A stretch of DNA of 64,000 nt. Origin: Chaenocephalus aceratus. Its lineage: Eukaryota; Chordata; Actinopteri; Perciformes; Channichthyidae. Made by a program: the position numbers and the translations under genes. The notes beneath the pieces were generated by a model, which was not told the DNA's origin, made no database searches, and worked only from the letters and a program-made list of their open reading frames with translations. This document shows positions 25,871 to 38,801 of the stretch, piece after piece (the first letter of the stretch is position 1; every line of letters begins with the position of its first letter). The stretch spans positions 32,818,040 through 32,882,039 of the forward strand of contig CM043789.1 of assembly GCA_023974075.1 (NCBI GenBank), written 5' to 3'.

Positions 25871-28800
25871 GAAAAATTCAAATAATAATCAGCTCCATTG
25901 CAGCCCCGTTTTTAGAGATTTAGGTACGGAGGAAAAGAGAGAGGGTTGTGTTTTCGGATACTTGGTGAGTTCCCTGACACACCGGGGACACATATTCAAA
26001 AAGACGTACATTCAACAGATTTGCTGCTTTACCAGAGTGCAATGTAGCAATTCCAAAAAGGCATAGAACACTTTGCATGAATGCACCAAGTGTTTCCAGG
26101 GCCTTGTAGTCCTGAATAATGTATGAATGCACTAGTGCAGAAGTGATGCATAGTAGCCTATGTATTTATTATACATAGCAACCCGCTAAGAGAATAACGT
26201 TGCAGCTGCTGAGGGATTTCCCAACAGTATCATGACTTGCAATCAAACATTATTGTGGTTTTTCTCCACTTTGGACCCAAAGACTTTTGAAATGTGTATT
26301 ACATGTTGTGTTTAGTATCACATCAGGTGTGAGGCACTCTCAATAGTTTAGTGTTGTGATGTTTGTTTCCTTAATATTGACGAACAGACTGCAAGTATTT
26401 GTTGTCAGATCTTCTTGAAGAGTGTACTGTTTGACCTGAATAGTTAACACAATACTTTGGAGTCCCTACTTTGATAATGGATACATAAGAGCTTTCCGTA
26501 TAATCTTAAATGTAATGTTGCCATAGTTAGTTAATGGCCACGATGCTTGATAAGATTGTCCTCATCTGTTCAAAGATATTTTAAGTAATTCCTTTAATTC
26601 TACAGTGTAGAGAAAGAGAAATGCGTTGCCCCTGTCCTTTAAAATGGTTTTAAAAAAACAATTTGTCATTGCACTTAGTCAGTAATCACTCAGTTCTCTA
26701 CTTTGGATACAAAGCTGCTTCTGCTCCTATTTGGCTGATTTTGTGCGTGTGTTTAAAGCATGACTGTTGTGGAGTGTATTATAAATATTGTCAGATGGAT
26801 ATAAACTGAGAAAACATAGTGGATCACCCTCGATGAGTACAGTATGTGATATACAAATCCTCTACTCGAGACAGAATAACAGGGTCATCCTGCATAAACC
26901 AGGCTAAACATTTTCTGAAGTGCTTCTTCATCCAGTACAGAGAGGCATTGTCAATGAGATGCATGCAAGAGCACATTCAATAATAGATGCCGCATGACAG
27001 CTTTGTAGACATTTAAAATGTGGTCTCTAAACATTGTAAACCTTTTTGAAGTGTTTTGGCATCTTATAAGCTTTTAAATGCAATAATCTGTCAACGCAAC
27101 TGAACTTTCTGGATGCGTTTCATTGTCTAATCTATACCTTAAACAACACACCCCACCAACGCAGCCCCCTGTTGTTGGTGGTGTTGTTGTTGTTGTTGTT
27201 TCTTCTGCATTTGAGAATGTTCCTTAGGACAGAGGGATGTCTTCACTGATGGTTATGAAAAGCTTTCACTACCTGAGAAAAGAGTGGTGAAAGTGTGAAG
27301 GAGTTGGAGACATACAGTCTATGATGGATGCTGTGGTTGAGAAAGAAGTCAAGGACAGAGAGGAGAGAGAAATAAATTGAGGTCAAAACTAAACAACATC
27401 AAATAACATAACTCATTATGAAATGACATGCCCTTAACCTAACTCGTGTTGTTCTCTATCTAAACATAAGCTTTAGAGGGTCTTGTAAACCTCTATGAAG
27501 GACTTTTTCTTGAGTGCATGTGTAGGCATGTGGCACTGTGAGTTTATGAATGGTTGTTTGCCTGTACAGTGAATGTGTGTAAAGTGATTGTGTGTGTCAC
27601 TCTCTGGGCTTGAGTCACAAATCATGTGACTGGGCAGCTGTTGACGTGTCTCAGAAGAGAACAGAGCAATGAGTTTGAGATCCGTTAAAATAAATACACG
27701 GGTTTGGTGGAAAGGCGCCACATCTTTTCTTGAATTTATTCTGGTGACATTTCGAGTCTGAATCAGAAAAAATAGAATACAGGGAGAAAGTAATTTACGA
27801 AACAATACAAAGCAGCTTTGCTCCTCATCCCATGATGGACTCAGTAATTGGTCTTCTTTTTCGTAGCTTTCACAGAGGGAGTAATTGGAATGACCTCTGG
27901 GAGCCTACCACAGATCAATTATCTGGGTTTTTCTGTCAGAGCCGTCTTGTTACAGCCTGACTGAAGCAAAGGTCAGAGAGGCAGCAGGTTGAGCAGGTAG
28001 AGCCCACTTGATGGTGTTTGCACGGGCTAGGTGGTATGTCTGAGCAGAAGGTGGAAGTAAAAAGGGTTTACGATTTAATATGAGATGTGATCAGAATTTG
28101 ATTGTAACATGGTCTTTGTAAGAGCAACACGTCTTTAGTTTCCTTTCAAAAGGACTAGGAAATCTGCTGATTGTCGTAGCATGGAAAGTAATTTATAGAT
28201 GTACAGATACTGCTGGAAGATGAATTGTGCAATATGTTGCTGTAAAAAATTGAGCAGGGAGGTAGAAGTGACATCTCAGCAAAATGAGTTACATTAAAGA
28301 TGGTGTGGATTTTTCATTAATATGTTGGCTGATATAAAATTGCTTTAGTGCTCGGTTGAATAAAAACAATGTTTATCTAATGATCTGCTGTTGGTTTCCA
28401 AAAGGAACCGTGGTTGCGCTACAGAGCCAGAGAGATTAATCCATGTCATTCCTAATCATTATGGGATACAAAATATAATTCTCAATTTATTATAGTGATA
28501 TACTGTATCACCGTTATTTTTAAAGCAAATCCAACACAGTTTCTTAGGGTAATATGATGATTCCCAGAGCACATTAACCTGATTGCACAAAGATAAAATG
28601 CCTGCACTATAATGCGGTTCTGATTGCTCAGAGCCCAGGCATGGTTTTGTCTGAGGCAGTAACCTCCACTGGGCCTCAGCAGCCGTGGGCTTGTCCCAGT
28701 GGCACACAAACTCCCCTGTGTTCCTCTCACTGGCTTCAAGTCTCATTAGTCAGCTTCTACCCGAGGGGCCAGGGTCACGTAAGGAAGCCTGGCTTACACC

Positions 28801-29270
28801 AAAATCAAGCTCTGCACAGTCCTGATCTAACCCCCTTTTAGAGCTCAGTGATGGATCAGCTCTGGGCTTTGTACATGTTCTATCATACATTTTGCATGCA
28901 TTATTGTATTTCATGTGTTTTTCTGTCAAGATTGCCCTACATATGACTGGCTGGATTTGAACAGACAATATGAACAGTGCAGTTTGCACAGCGCCTCTGA
29001 TTATTACCGCAGAAGGTCATACAGCTACACAGACACATCACTCATCACCTGAATGAACATGGAAAAAAAGATTTGAAATGCTCTCAATGCTGGTTTCACA
29101 TGTTCTTGTTTAGTTAATCACAGTCATTTGTTGCTATGTGGTCAGAAAATGTAATGGATCTGTTTTTTTCGGATGCCAAGAAGAAACTTGTGTTGATTAA
29201 AAGGATGTTTTTAGCTTCCCTAGCAGCATGGCTGTGTGGGAAGCTGCAGGATGTCGGTCTGACTGTCATT
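25871..29270. other. Non-coding stretch, nothing recognised
   Basis: AT-rich DNA with a short (GTT)n tract at about 27180-27200. No convincing exon, RNA gene or complete mobile element was seen. Confidence 0.55.
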
Positions 29271-29276
29271 CTGCAA

Positions 29277-30790
29277 TTACATGTTACTTGTTAGACGCTT
29301 TTATCCAAAGCGACTTACATACTCAATACTGTGGGCAATCCCCACAGGAGCATTTTGGGGTGAAGTGTCTTGGACACAACGACATGCTGACTGCAGTAGG
29401 GTTTGAACCTGTGCTCCCCTCAGGGTCGGCTCTAGAACAAATCGAATGGGGGGGCAATCATTTACCAAGGGGGGGCACACACTGACGTCAACAACCAACA
29501 CACAAACACCAACGCAACTTCAATTTAAAAAAACATGCTGTAAAGTCTATTGTCTTTCACACACATTGCAGGGTGTAGTGCTATTTTCTAGCGCACCTAT
29601 GACCTGTGCATGCATGCATGGTTGTGGCACGACCACCAAAACAGAAACATATGGACATAGGCCACCATATAAAAAGTGTGCAAATGTATTTAGTATCCTA
29701 TCCATGTGAACATGTTTTAGGTGGGGGTGGACCTAACCTCCTCTAGGAGGGTCTGGGGGCATGCTCCCCCGGGAAGATTATTTTTTAAATATTGAAGTTA
29801 AATGCATCAATCTGGTGCACTTTGAGAGCAACATTAGGAGATCTATGGATAGTCTACATCTCTCAGCATCCATATGAAACAGAACTGTACACAGATTTAC
29901 TTTTTTTTTTAATGGATATTTTACTAATCACTCCCCTTTTAAACTGTATTCTTGTGTTACTGACTGTCCTATAGTATTTCATACCCGTTTTTCATTTATT
30001 CTCTTATTTTTTTAATAACTATAGGCTAATGATCATGTAAATGTGTTCCTCGCAAATACTTGTTTACATAAATGGTGACCAAACCGTTTGAGACCCACTG
30101 AGATAACCTACACTAAAGTGAACTATCTAAACACTGAGAGAGTCCTTACCTCACTGAGCTGACGTTATAAGATCCTCTCAGTCTGACAGGAGAGGACTCT
30201 CCTCCACCTTGGTGTAGAAACAGATCTTTATATCCGTTAGCATAGCTAGCTAACCAGATGCTAACATCAACATTCAACGTTACCGCTCACGCACTCACAA
30301 AATGCGATCGTGCCAAACACACACACAGAGCCGAGCTTGAATGAAACACATGACCCAGAAGTAGGCTACTTGTACTGTATATCATATTATTTTCGATGGC
30401 TTTACTGTATAATCAGTGTAACAGATGAACAGATTGCCACCGGCTTTCATCTAAACACACAGCCACATAATGATAACAAAACAAAAGTCGGGGGTCATTG
30501 GTCAAGCAACACACCAATCAGAGAGCAGCAGTGAGCACAGCTCAGGCTGTGTTTTATATTTGTATTCTTTATTTCTGATGTATTTCACACAAAAAAACTT
30601 TAGTGGAAACGTTTTCACTTATATGATTAAAAAAACGGCAAAGTGGCAAGGCTTGCCCACCCTGCGTTGGGGGGGGCACAGTGACTCATTTGGGGGGGCA
30701 TGGCCCGCGAATGACCCCCCATGACGCCGACCCTGGCTCCCCTGATCAAAACACCAACGCACTAGTCCACTGCGCCACACGCCTCCAAGC
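29277..30790 (-). mobile_element. V-type tRNA-derived SINE, split by an hAT element
   Basis: Read on the minus strand: tRNA-like head GTGTGGCGCAGTGGACTAG (A box) with B box GGTTCAAACC, then the central domain TGTCCAAGACACTTCACCC, then the tail region AAGTCGCTTTGGATAAAAGC. These three parts are the usual order of fish V-SINEs. The body comprises 30744-30790 (head) and 29277-29420 (rest), separated by an inserted hAT element. RNA polymerase III would transcribe it; it moves with LINE machinery. Confidence 0.85.
29421..30735. mobile_element. Non-autonomous hAT element inside the V-SINE
   Basis: 1315 bp. Both ends are CAGGGTCGGC (right end complemented) and the 8-bp duplication GCTCCCCT is perfect (29413-29420, 30736-30743). 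Runs of GGGGGGGCA occur just inside both ends. No transposase recognised. Joining the flanks restores a continuous SINE, so the insertion is younger than the SINE. Confidence 0.93.
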
Positions 30791-31089
30791 AATTGCAATG
30801 ACATTCCTGCAAACTTTTCCCAATCAGGATGAACTGTTATCCCTTTTGTGATCCGTTAAGATTTCTTTAGCCCCATAATCAGGACAATTACAATTTCTAC
30901 AATAATTTGGTTTTTGACCAAATAACTGCAAAGCTAATTACATTTCAGTCAGCCTCAGCCGTTTATTAGTTATATGCTAAATATAAAACGTTGCTTACAC
31001 AAAAACTAAGACTCAAGTGGAGGTAAACATTGAAAACACCAGAATTTTAACATTAACTCAAAGCACTGTACAGCCACGGAACTGCTGGC

Positions 31090-32275
31090 ATGGGTACAAC
31101 GTAGGTGGAGAAAAACAAATCTCCAGGTTCACTTTGAAATCTATAAAGAGAGACTTGGCTTTTATAATTTGGAATTGAAAATTGCACGACAGTCTTTCTT
31201 CTCTGATATCATTGCCAAAAACAAAAACAACGCACGTGCCTTGTTTGCTACCGTTGACAGACTAACAAACCCCCCAGTGTCAGTAACCTCTGAATTTCTA
31301 TCCACCAGGGCGTGCAATGAATTTGCCTTTTTCTTCACTGACAACATTCAGACAATCAGACAAGCAGTCAGTGCCTCTGCATCAGGTACAGCAAATGTTT
31401 TGTCCCTATGTCCACCTAATATCAATTCAAACACCATGACACAATTCCATCAGATTAATGATAAAAACCTAGAGGACATTATTCAACTCAGATAATGAAA
31501 AACAACAAAATAAGTTACCATAGCTATGCGGATGACAGACAAATTTACGTAACAATTTCACCAGGAGACTATACTCCAATTCTAACACTGAGTAAGTGCA
31601 TTGAACAAATCAATGACTGGATGTGTCAGAACTTTCTCCAATTAAACAAAGGTAATGGTTTTTGGAGCAAAGTCAGAACGTATAAAAGTTAGCGCTGAGC
31701 TTCAGTGTGCAATGTTCAAACCAACAGATAGAGCCAGAAATCTAGGTGTAGTCATGGACTCTGACCTGAGTTTCAACAGTCACATTAAAACAGTTACTAA
31801 ATCAGCCTACTATCACCTAAAGAATATATCTAGGATTAAAAGACTAATGTCACAGCAGGATTTGGAAAAACTTGTCCATGCTTTTATCTTCAGTAGACTC
31901 GACTACTGCAATGGTGTCTTCACAGGTCTCACTAAAAAATCCATTAGAAAGCTGCAACTGATTCAGAACGCCGCTGCTCGAGTCCTCACTAACACTAAGA
32001 GAGTGGATCACATCACTCCAGTTCTGAAGTCTTTACACTGGCTTCCTGTGTGTCAAAGAATAGATTTTAAAATGCTGCTGCTGGTTTATAAAGCACTGAA
32101 TGGTTTAGGCCCAAAATACATTTCTGACCTCCTGCTAAATTATGAACCATCCAGATCTCTCAGGTCTTCAGTTATTATGCTCCAAATATCTGGAACAAAC
32201 TCCCAGCAGGTCCGCTGCAACTCTGACTACTTTTAAATCCAGGCTGAAGACTTTTCTTTTTGCCGCTGCTTTTAA
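31090..32275 (+). pseudogene. L2 ORF2 remnant, deleted and frameshifted
   Basis: Frame 31169-31495 encodes the region between endonuclease and RT (KIARQSFFSDIIAKN, NARALFATVDRLTNPP). Frame 31495-31692 restarts at [13 protein letters not shown], the catalytic box. An 11-bp deletion then shifts the frame, and 31655-32236 continues with the RT C-terminus (FSRLDYCNGVFTGL, LVYKALNGLGPKYISDLL) until a third deletion. RT motifs around GVPQGSILGP are absent. Non-functional. Confidence 0.88.
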
Positions 32276-32315
32276 TTGATATATTAATATCTTAAACTGC
32301 ACTGTAACTTTTATT

Positions 32316-32361
<46 letters not shown>

Positions 32362-32745
32362 GTTTATTTATATAGCCCAATATCACAAATGTTACATTTG
32401 TCTCAGTGGTCTTCACAGTGTGTACAGAATATCAGTATGACAATACGACACCCTCTGTCCTTAGACCCTCACATCGTACAAGGAAAAACTTCCGGAGAAA
32501 ACCCAGTTTAAAGGGGAAATGGGAGAAACCTCAGGGAGAGCAACAGAGGAGGGATCCCTCTCCCAGGACGGACAGACGTGCAATAGATGCCGTGTGTAAA
32601 TTGAAAAGATAATACATTTGCAACATAGGTAGTCCAAATGTTTGGAAATGCATGTGTGTATAATAGGAAGATGAATCCACGAGGATATCCATCCAGGACC
32701 GATGATCCAGGACCACAGCCACGACTCAAGATCCAGGGCTCGCGA
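32316..32745 (-). mobile_element. LINE 3' fragment, minus strand, with (TTGA)n tail
   Basis: On plus it starts with (ATCA)n at 32316-32360, then TGTTTATTTATATAGCCC. On minus this reads GGGCTATATAAATAAACA followed by (TTGA)n, a LINE-type 3' end. Internal words GACACCCTCTGTCCTTAGAC and AGGGATCCCTCTCCCAGGAC recur widely in fish genomes (from memory). Inserted in the L2 3' UTR with a possible short TTAT duplication. Confidence 0.78.
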
Positions 32746-32817
32746 TGCCCTTATCTTTGCTTTTCAATGCCATTTTCTCAATGTCTTTCATTTTTGTGAA
32801 GCACTTTGAATTGCCTT

Positions 32818-33204
32818 ATCCCCCCAAAGGTAGTTAAAGTCATTATTGGGGTTAAAGTCCCCTCGTAGGTGGTTAGAGTCCCCTACTGTACGTGTGCCGT
32901 TTTGGTTTCAAGACCCTGGTTCGCGGAGGACACCAAAAAAGTCCTAGAAAAGACAACTTAAACTTAACTAATGTGCATTTAAAGAAAAGAGGAATAGTTT
33001 TGGCGAAAACTAAAAAGGTACCTTGGGGTATAGGAATTAGTTATGGTTTCAAGACCCTGGTTCACGGAGGATACCAAAAATAGAGTCATAGAAAGACAAG
33101 GTAAACTTAACTATGTGCATTTAAAAATAAAAAAGAGGAATAGTTTTGGCGAAAACTAAAAGGTACCATGGGGTCAGATTATAATTTTCCAAAGGGGGGT
33201 TCGT
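32818..33204. repeat. Unknown insert with a 141-bp tandem duplication
   Basis: Lies between two L2 3'-UTR segments. A unit starting GGTTTCAAGACCCTGGTTC at 32904 is repeated at 33045 (period 141 bp, diverged). Each unit ends with AGTTTTGGCGAAAACT, a 6-bp-stem hairpin, and GGTACC. No ORF of note, no terminal repeats found. Origin unknown. Confidence 0.75.
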
Positions 33205-33430
33205 TCAGATGTGTGTATCTCACACTGCACTGTAACTGTGATTCATGTATCTTTGCTTTTAAATGAGTGTTTTTAAAGGCCATTTTATATCATTGCTTTT
33301 AAATGAGTGTTTAGATATCATTTCATAATATGTTTCTTAAATGCTATTAATGTCTTGCATTTTTGTAAAGCACTTTGAATTGCCTTGTGTTGAAAAGTGC
33401 TATATAAATAAACTTGCCTTGCCTTGCCTT
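33205..33430 (+). mobile_element. L2 LINE 3' UTR and tail
   Basis: CACTGCACTGTAACT to AAAGCACTTTGAATTGCC and the (TTGCC)n tail at about 33414-33430. Either the true 3' end of the L2 above or a second short copy. A stretch TTGCTTTTAAATGAGTGTTT is duplicated at about 33254 and 33293. Confidence 0.82.
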
Positions 33431-34185
<755 letters not shown>

Positions 34186-34612
34186 TTCAAATGAGCGATC
34201 TGACAGGAGGATCGGTGTTTGGCAGGCACAGATGCCGGGAAAGCCACCGGTCATAACATTATCAGAGTGCAGGCGGTAGGTAGAGCAAAGTATGGATGCC
34301 ATTGTTTGTTTCCCCAGCGTTTCCATTGATATGCAAGCTTTTGTTTAATCTAAGTGATTGTATTCCAGAGAAAACAATGTATTATTGAATGGCTGCAGGA
34401 CTGAATTCAAATCGGGGACCTGACGGTATGTGGGATTTGGCCGGTTTGTCTGCAGCTAATAGTGAGAGAATTTGAGAAGTCTGAAGAAAAGAGTATTCAA
34501 TGCATTATTTATTCACAAGTAGATAAGTAGTTGAATATTTTGAAGAGCCATTTTAGGTGGCCCTTTTCAATAACAAATAAAAGCCAATTAATACTTCACT
34601 GTATATTTAAGA

Positions 34613-34690
34613 TAGGATGAGATAAGATAAACCTTTATTGACCGGAAATGCAGGTGCCTCAGCAGCAACAGCAACAAAGGTGAATCACAG
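34613..34690 (-). mobile_element. Short LINE 3' tail, minus strand
   Basis: On minus: GGCACCTGCATTTCCGGTCAATAAAGGTTTATC followed by TTATC/TCATC tail units. This resembles the terminal fragment of a LINE; the family cannot be assigned from so short a piece. The remaining 34183-35080 holds nothing else recognised. Confidence 0.5.
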
Positions 34691-35082
34691 GATAGGACAG
34701 ATATTAATTCACACAAGGATAATTTATTCAGAGTCAAAGTTCAGTTAACAGTGACATAAAGCTCTGAACTATAGCAGGGCTCTCACGACTGCCCTTCAAC
34801 TTCCGCTGCAGAGAAATCCCAACACAGCAGCAGATAATCAATGTTGTCAGGGATGTTGATGAGCAGGTGCAGACATTATGCATAAACAGAACTATTTCCT
34901 TAATTAGTCCAGGCCACAGTCATACCAGTGTGCATGCAACAGAGCAAAAGGTCCCTTCCTTTCTGCAAAATGTCACCACTCATTCTGACCTGCAGAGATA
35001 ACCGGCAATCTCCTGATTATCATTCCTGATGGTGTGAAAATGTATGATCTTCTCTGGAGAAGAAGAACAGTATCCAAAGGCT

Positions 35083-35220
<138 letters not shown>

Positions 35221-35900
35221 GGCATGTATGTGTGTCAAAGAGAGAGAGACCATCTGTTCATCAGCTGGACCATCACATGACTTACTGCTCTGCCACAGCC
35301 ATTCCATGTCCTTCATCTCCATTAATGTATTTCAAATTAATTAATATTTACTTCTAGCACTGATGTCACATTTAAATGCATTCTAGGCCACTGTGGTATC
35401 ACGTTAAATATGCTGAAATGTGAATGAATGTTTTTTAATATATTAGGATGGCCTAATAGACGCTGCTATATTGTCAAGCTAGGGAGAAGTTGAAATAGAC
35501 GCATATTAAGGTGTTTGATTACTTGTGATAACCCTGGCCCTTTCTCATTTCTCGAACTCCCCCTCCTCGACTCCTATCCTCGATACTTAGTCCCGCCCAC
35601 AGGAGATGCGAGCGGAGGAGCCGAGGAGGGGAACCGAGGAGAGAGGAGGGGAAGCAGCAGGCGGTTAGAGAAATGAGAACTCCTCTCCTCTGAGCGGTCA
35701 TTTTAAAGAGACGTCCATTAATGATGACAGGAGGCACAGCTGCCCTCTGTCTGATGGACAGATGTGTTCATGACGACTTATATATTTACTTTGATTCATT
35801 CACAGTGCGGTATAATGAGACAATAACAGGCTACAGATGCGGACACGCACACACACATATGTATATATTTATATAAATATATACAATTTCAGAATCAAAC

Positions 35901-36312
35901 TGTTACGGTAGAGCGAAGGAAGCAGGACCCAAATGCAGATTAAACTGATGATACCTTTATTTCAAGGATAACGAATAGAACTTGGACAGACAGAACACTC
36001 ACCGGTGACCCAGGTCATGACACAAGACGAACCGACACTGAACACTGGGAGACAGAGGAATTTAAACACAGGGTAACTAGACACAGGTGGGAACAATCAG
36101 GGGTGGGGCTGACACTGATGAGCACAGGAGACACACAAGGAGTGACAGGTGAAAACAATCAGGAAATTAGACACACCAGGGAAACTAACGACAGGAGGAA
36201 AAACACAGGGAAAAGGACCAGACAATATACCAAGAGGAAAACATGACGGGGAGAACAGCAAAACACCCAAACCAAGACATAGAAAACGTGACATAACACA
36301 ATAATCGTAACA
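35901..36312 (-). mobile_element. Gypsy-type solo LTR, minus strand
   Basis: 412 bp. On plus it runs TGTTACGGTAGAG to ATCGTAACA and is flanked by a perfect 5-bp duplication CAAAC (35896-35900, 36313-36317). AATAAA is seen on the minus strand (plus CTTTATTTC at about 35955), giving orientation. TGTTACG/CGTAACA ends are typical of Ty3/Gypsy LTRs. Confidence 0.85.
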
Positions 36313-36360
36313 CAAACAGAGCACTCATAATAACGTAACACTATCAGAGACTGGATATAT

Positions 36361-36382
36361 CCCCCCCCCCCCCCCCCCCCCC
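36361..36382. repeat. Poly-C tract (22 C)
   Basis: Uninterrupted run of 22 C followed by TCTCCCCTC, within the TIR element. The opposite strand is G-rich and could form quadruplex structures. Confidence 0.97.
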
Positions 36383-37107
36383 TCTCCCCTCTGGTCGCTA
36401 CAATGAGGGAAATAAATTACGGGCCAAAAGTTGTATTTACAAGTATTAAAAGTAAGCAGAGGACACCAAACCAACTGAGACCCGTCAGTCCGCTGCATCT
36501 ATGCACACACTGTACCACACACACCTACACCACACACACGCACATACAGCTCCTAAAACAGGCTACAGCCGTTGTGTATTTTATTGTGAAGCACTAAATG
36601 GTTTTAGAAAAATATCGACTCTTTGTTTGTAGATATCTACTAAACTACAGCAAATACAGAGAGTAATGTAGGCCTGTTATACTGAGTGATATATATTATA
36701 CACACTGCTCTGCTTTCTGCAAGGACCTCACAGCTGTTCTCTCTGTAAACATCGCGTCGCGATGAAAGCAGTTAATAAAATAATATCCAGGGGATGCATG
36801 CAGAGCTGTCATTGGCTGAGATAAGTCCGGCCGTGCGTCACGCCTCTTTGAAACATCTCTGTTCCCGGAAATGCATCCATGAAGGAGCCGTGGAGGACCG
36901 TGGAGGACCCATCAGTGTATCCTCGGTTATAGCTCCTCCAGAGAGCCTCCTCGACGCTCGGTCCTCGGTCCTCGAAGTGCATTTAGAGAAATGAGATGTC
37001 CTTCAACATGGCGCGCTAAAATTCATTTCCGGGTCACTACCGGAGGACCGAGGAGTCGAGGAGTCGAGGAGGGGGATTTGATGAAATGAGAAAGGGCCCC
37101 TGTCTCT

Positions 37108-37113
37108 CTCACA

Positions 37114-37158
<45 letters not shown>
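37108..37158. repeat. (CA)n microsatellite
   Basis: CA tract immediately right of the TIR element. Confidence 0.95.
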
Positions 37159-37160
<2 letters not shown>

Positions 37161-37799
37161 AATCCTCCCCTCATATGTCCCTCTTACACTGAACAGATGC
37201 TGCTGGAAGACCTGCTTAGAGAGGGGGAGAGCAGTAAGGAGCTGCTTTGATTCGCATGCTTATCTGCAGGGTTCATGTTGCAGCAGACATGATCAGAATA
37301 CTTGCCGAGCTGCCTGCTGCCATGCATTATGGCTTCAAATCTAAATATTAAGGGCTTTTATTATTGGACTGTCTCCTTCAGTGGCTTCCAGCTACTCCTG
37401 TGCATTAGTAGACAGCGGAAAAATTAATATGAATAGCAAATTCACAAAGCTTGTCACCTCTTGCTCCTTACTCTCATTCTAAAGACACACCAGGCATCAG
37501 TGAACCGTCATTACATTGTTCAGAGGCCAGGAGACTTGTTTCTGTGCTTCTCACAGAAATAAAATATTGGTTAGATAGGTCAACATGTCACAGGAGCCAC
37601 AGGAATCTGTTCACTGCTCAGTCATTTGCCATAAATCAAAACATGCTCCAAGCAGCCGCTGCAGCATTCTGTAGACATTGCCATGCAGCTCGCCGCAGGC
37701 CACATCTCTGCAATGCTCTGATGTGATTTTGGGTTGAGAGTGTGTAGATCCTCGTGTCCTGGAGAAAGTGTGGAGAGTACAGCCGCAGAGAAGTCACTT

Positions 37800-38206
37800 C
37801 ATCGGCGTGAAACAGAGAGATTTAAATTCCTTCTGTAACCAACAGATTCTGCGGAAAGCAGAGAGCATTCTGAACTCTCCAGGTCGTGTACTCTCACATG
37901 CATTTCGTCTGTTGCCATCAGGGCGTAGATATGCTCTACCTGCTCAAAGGACTAATCGCTTTTCTAAATCATTCATCCCTTCTGCACTCAAACTTTTAAA
38001 TTCTTGAAAAGGCTTTTAACTTGATTATTTATTTATTTATTTATTTATTTATTATTGTGATGCTTTGAACTATAGTGTAAATTGGAATTATCCACATCTG
38101 TGCTCCCGGGTGTATCTGTGTGTTTTCTTCTTGTATGGTCCTGCCTGTGTACATGACATAAGCTGCTGCTCATAACCAATTTCCCCTTGCGGGATTAATA
38201 AAGTTG

Positions 38207-38278
<72 letters not shown>

Positions 38279-38279
38279 C
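37800..38279 (+). mobile_element. LINE 3' end with (TTGA)n tail
   Basis: The frame up to 38007 encodes the last RT-ORF residues: NSFCNQQILRKAESILNS, FRLLPSGRRYALPA, RTNRFSKSFIPSALKLLNS, then a stop. The C-terminal PSGRRY ... SFIPSA motif is frequent in LINE ORF2 proteins of fish. The 3' UTR ends GGGATTAATAAAGTTG and a (TTGA)n tail at 38207-38279. 5' truncated. Confidence 0.82.
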
Positions 38280-38665
38280 TTCATTACCAGTTCAGTTTCA
38301 AATGTTTGCCTCAAAGTACTTGAAGGGAGGTCTGATGGAAGAGTAATCAATGAGCAACTCGCCCTGCTTTGGAGGAAAGTGGTTACTGTAGTCGGCAGCA
38401 ATTGATTAAGAGGGAGAGAAAGAGAGAGCAGTGCTTTAGATCCACAATGCACTATTGCACTAGTATCCTTCTAACCCACTGAGGATCATTCATCTTCAGA
38501 GATATCATTTACTTATTATTACATCAAAGATCAATTAAAACAGTTGTAACCAGTCAGAATTCAAAGCAATGTGCTTGTAAATAAGTCATTCTTTTTGGAC
38601 GAAGATATAAAAAAGGTCAGAATGAACTCATTTGTAAAGAATTGCAATTGAGGTTATCCTGACTT

Positions 38666-38801
<136 letters not shown>

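Larger units (their letters stand above)
31090..32817 (+). mobile_element. L2 LINE with internal deletions
   Basis: Begins upstream of the RT (RRWRKTNLQVHFEIYKERLG-like) and extends to the 3' UTR. Compared with the copy at 560 it lacks the first RT motifs: IIQL is joined directly to the segment before the YADD box at 31491. It also lacks 11 bp at about 31650 and about 60 bp at about 32168. A minus-strand LINE tail interrupts its 3' UTR at 32316-32745. Confidence 0.88.
35536..37098. mobile_element. TIR DNA element with 3-bp target duplication
   Basis: Left end GGCCCTTTCTCATTTCTCGA; right-end complement GGCCCTTTCTCATTTCATCA. Extended similarity covers CTCCTCGACTCCT. CCT flanks both ends (35533-35535, 37099-37101). 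The 3-bp duplication and the GGCCC terminus suggest PIF/Harbinger-like, tentatively. AGAGAAATGAGA occurs subterminally on both sides (about 35668 and 36984). No transposase. It contains a solo LTR and a poly-C tract. Confidence 0.75.

Noticed and set aside
36361..36382. Poly-C as a retrotransposon polypurine tract on the minus strand
   Set aside because: It lies outside the solo LTR, and no internal retroelement sequence adjoins it.
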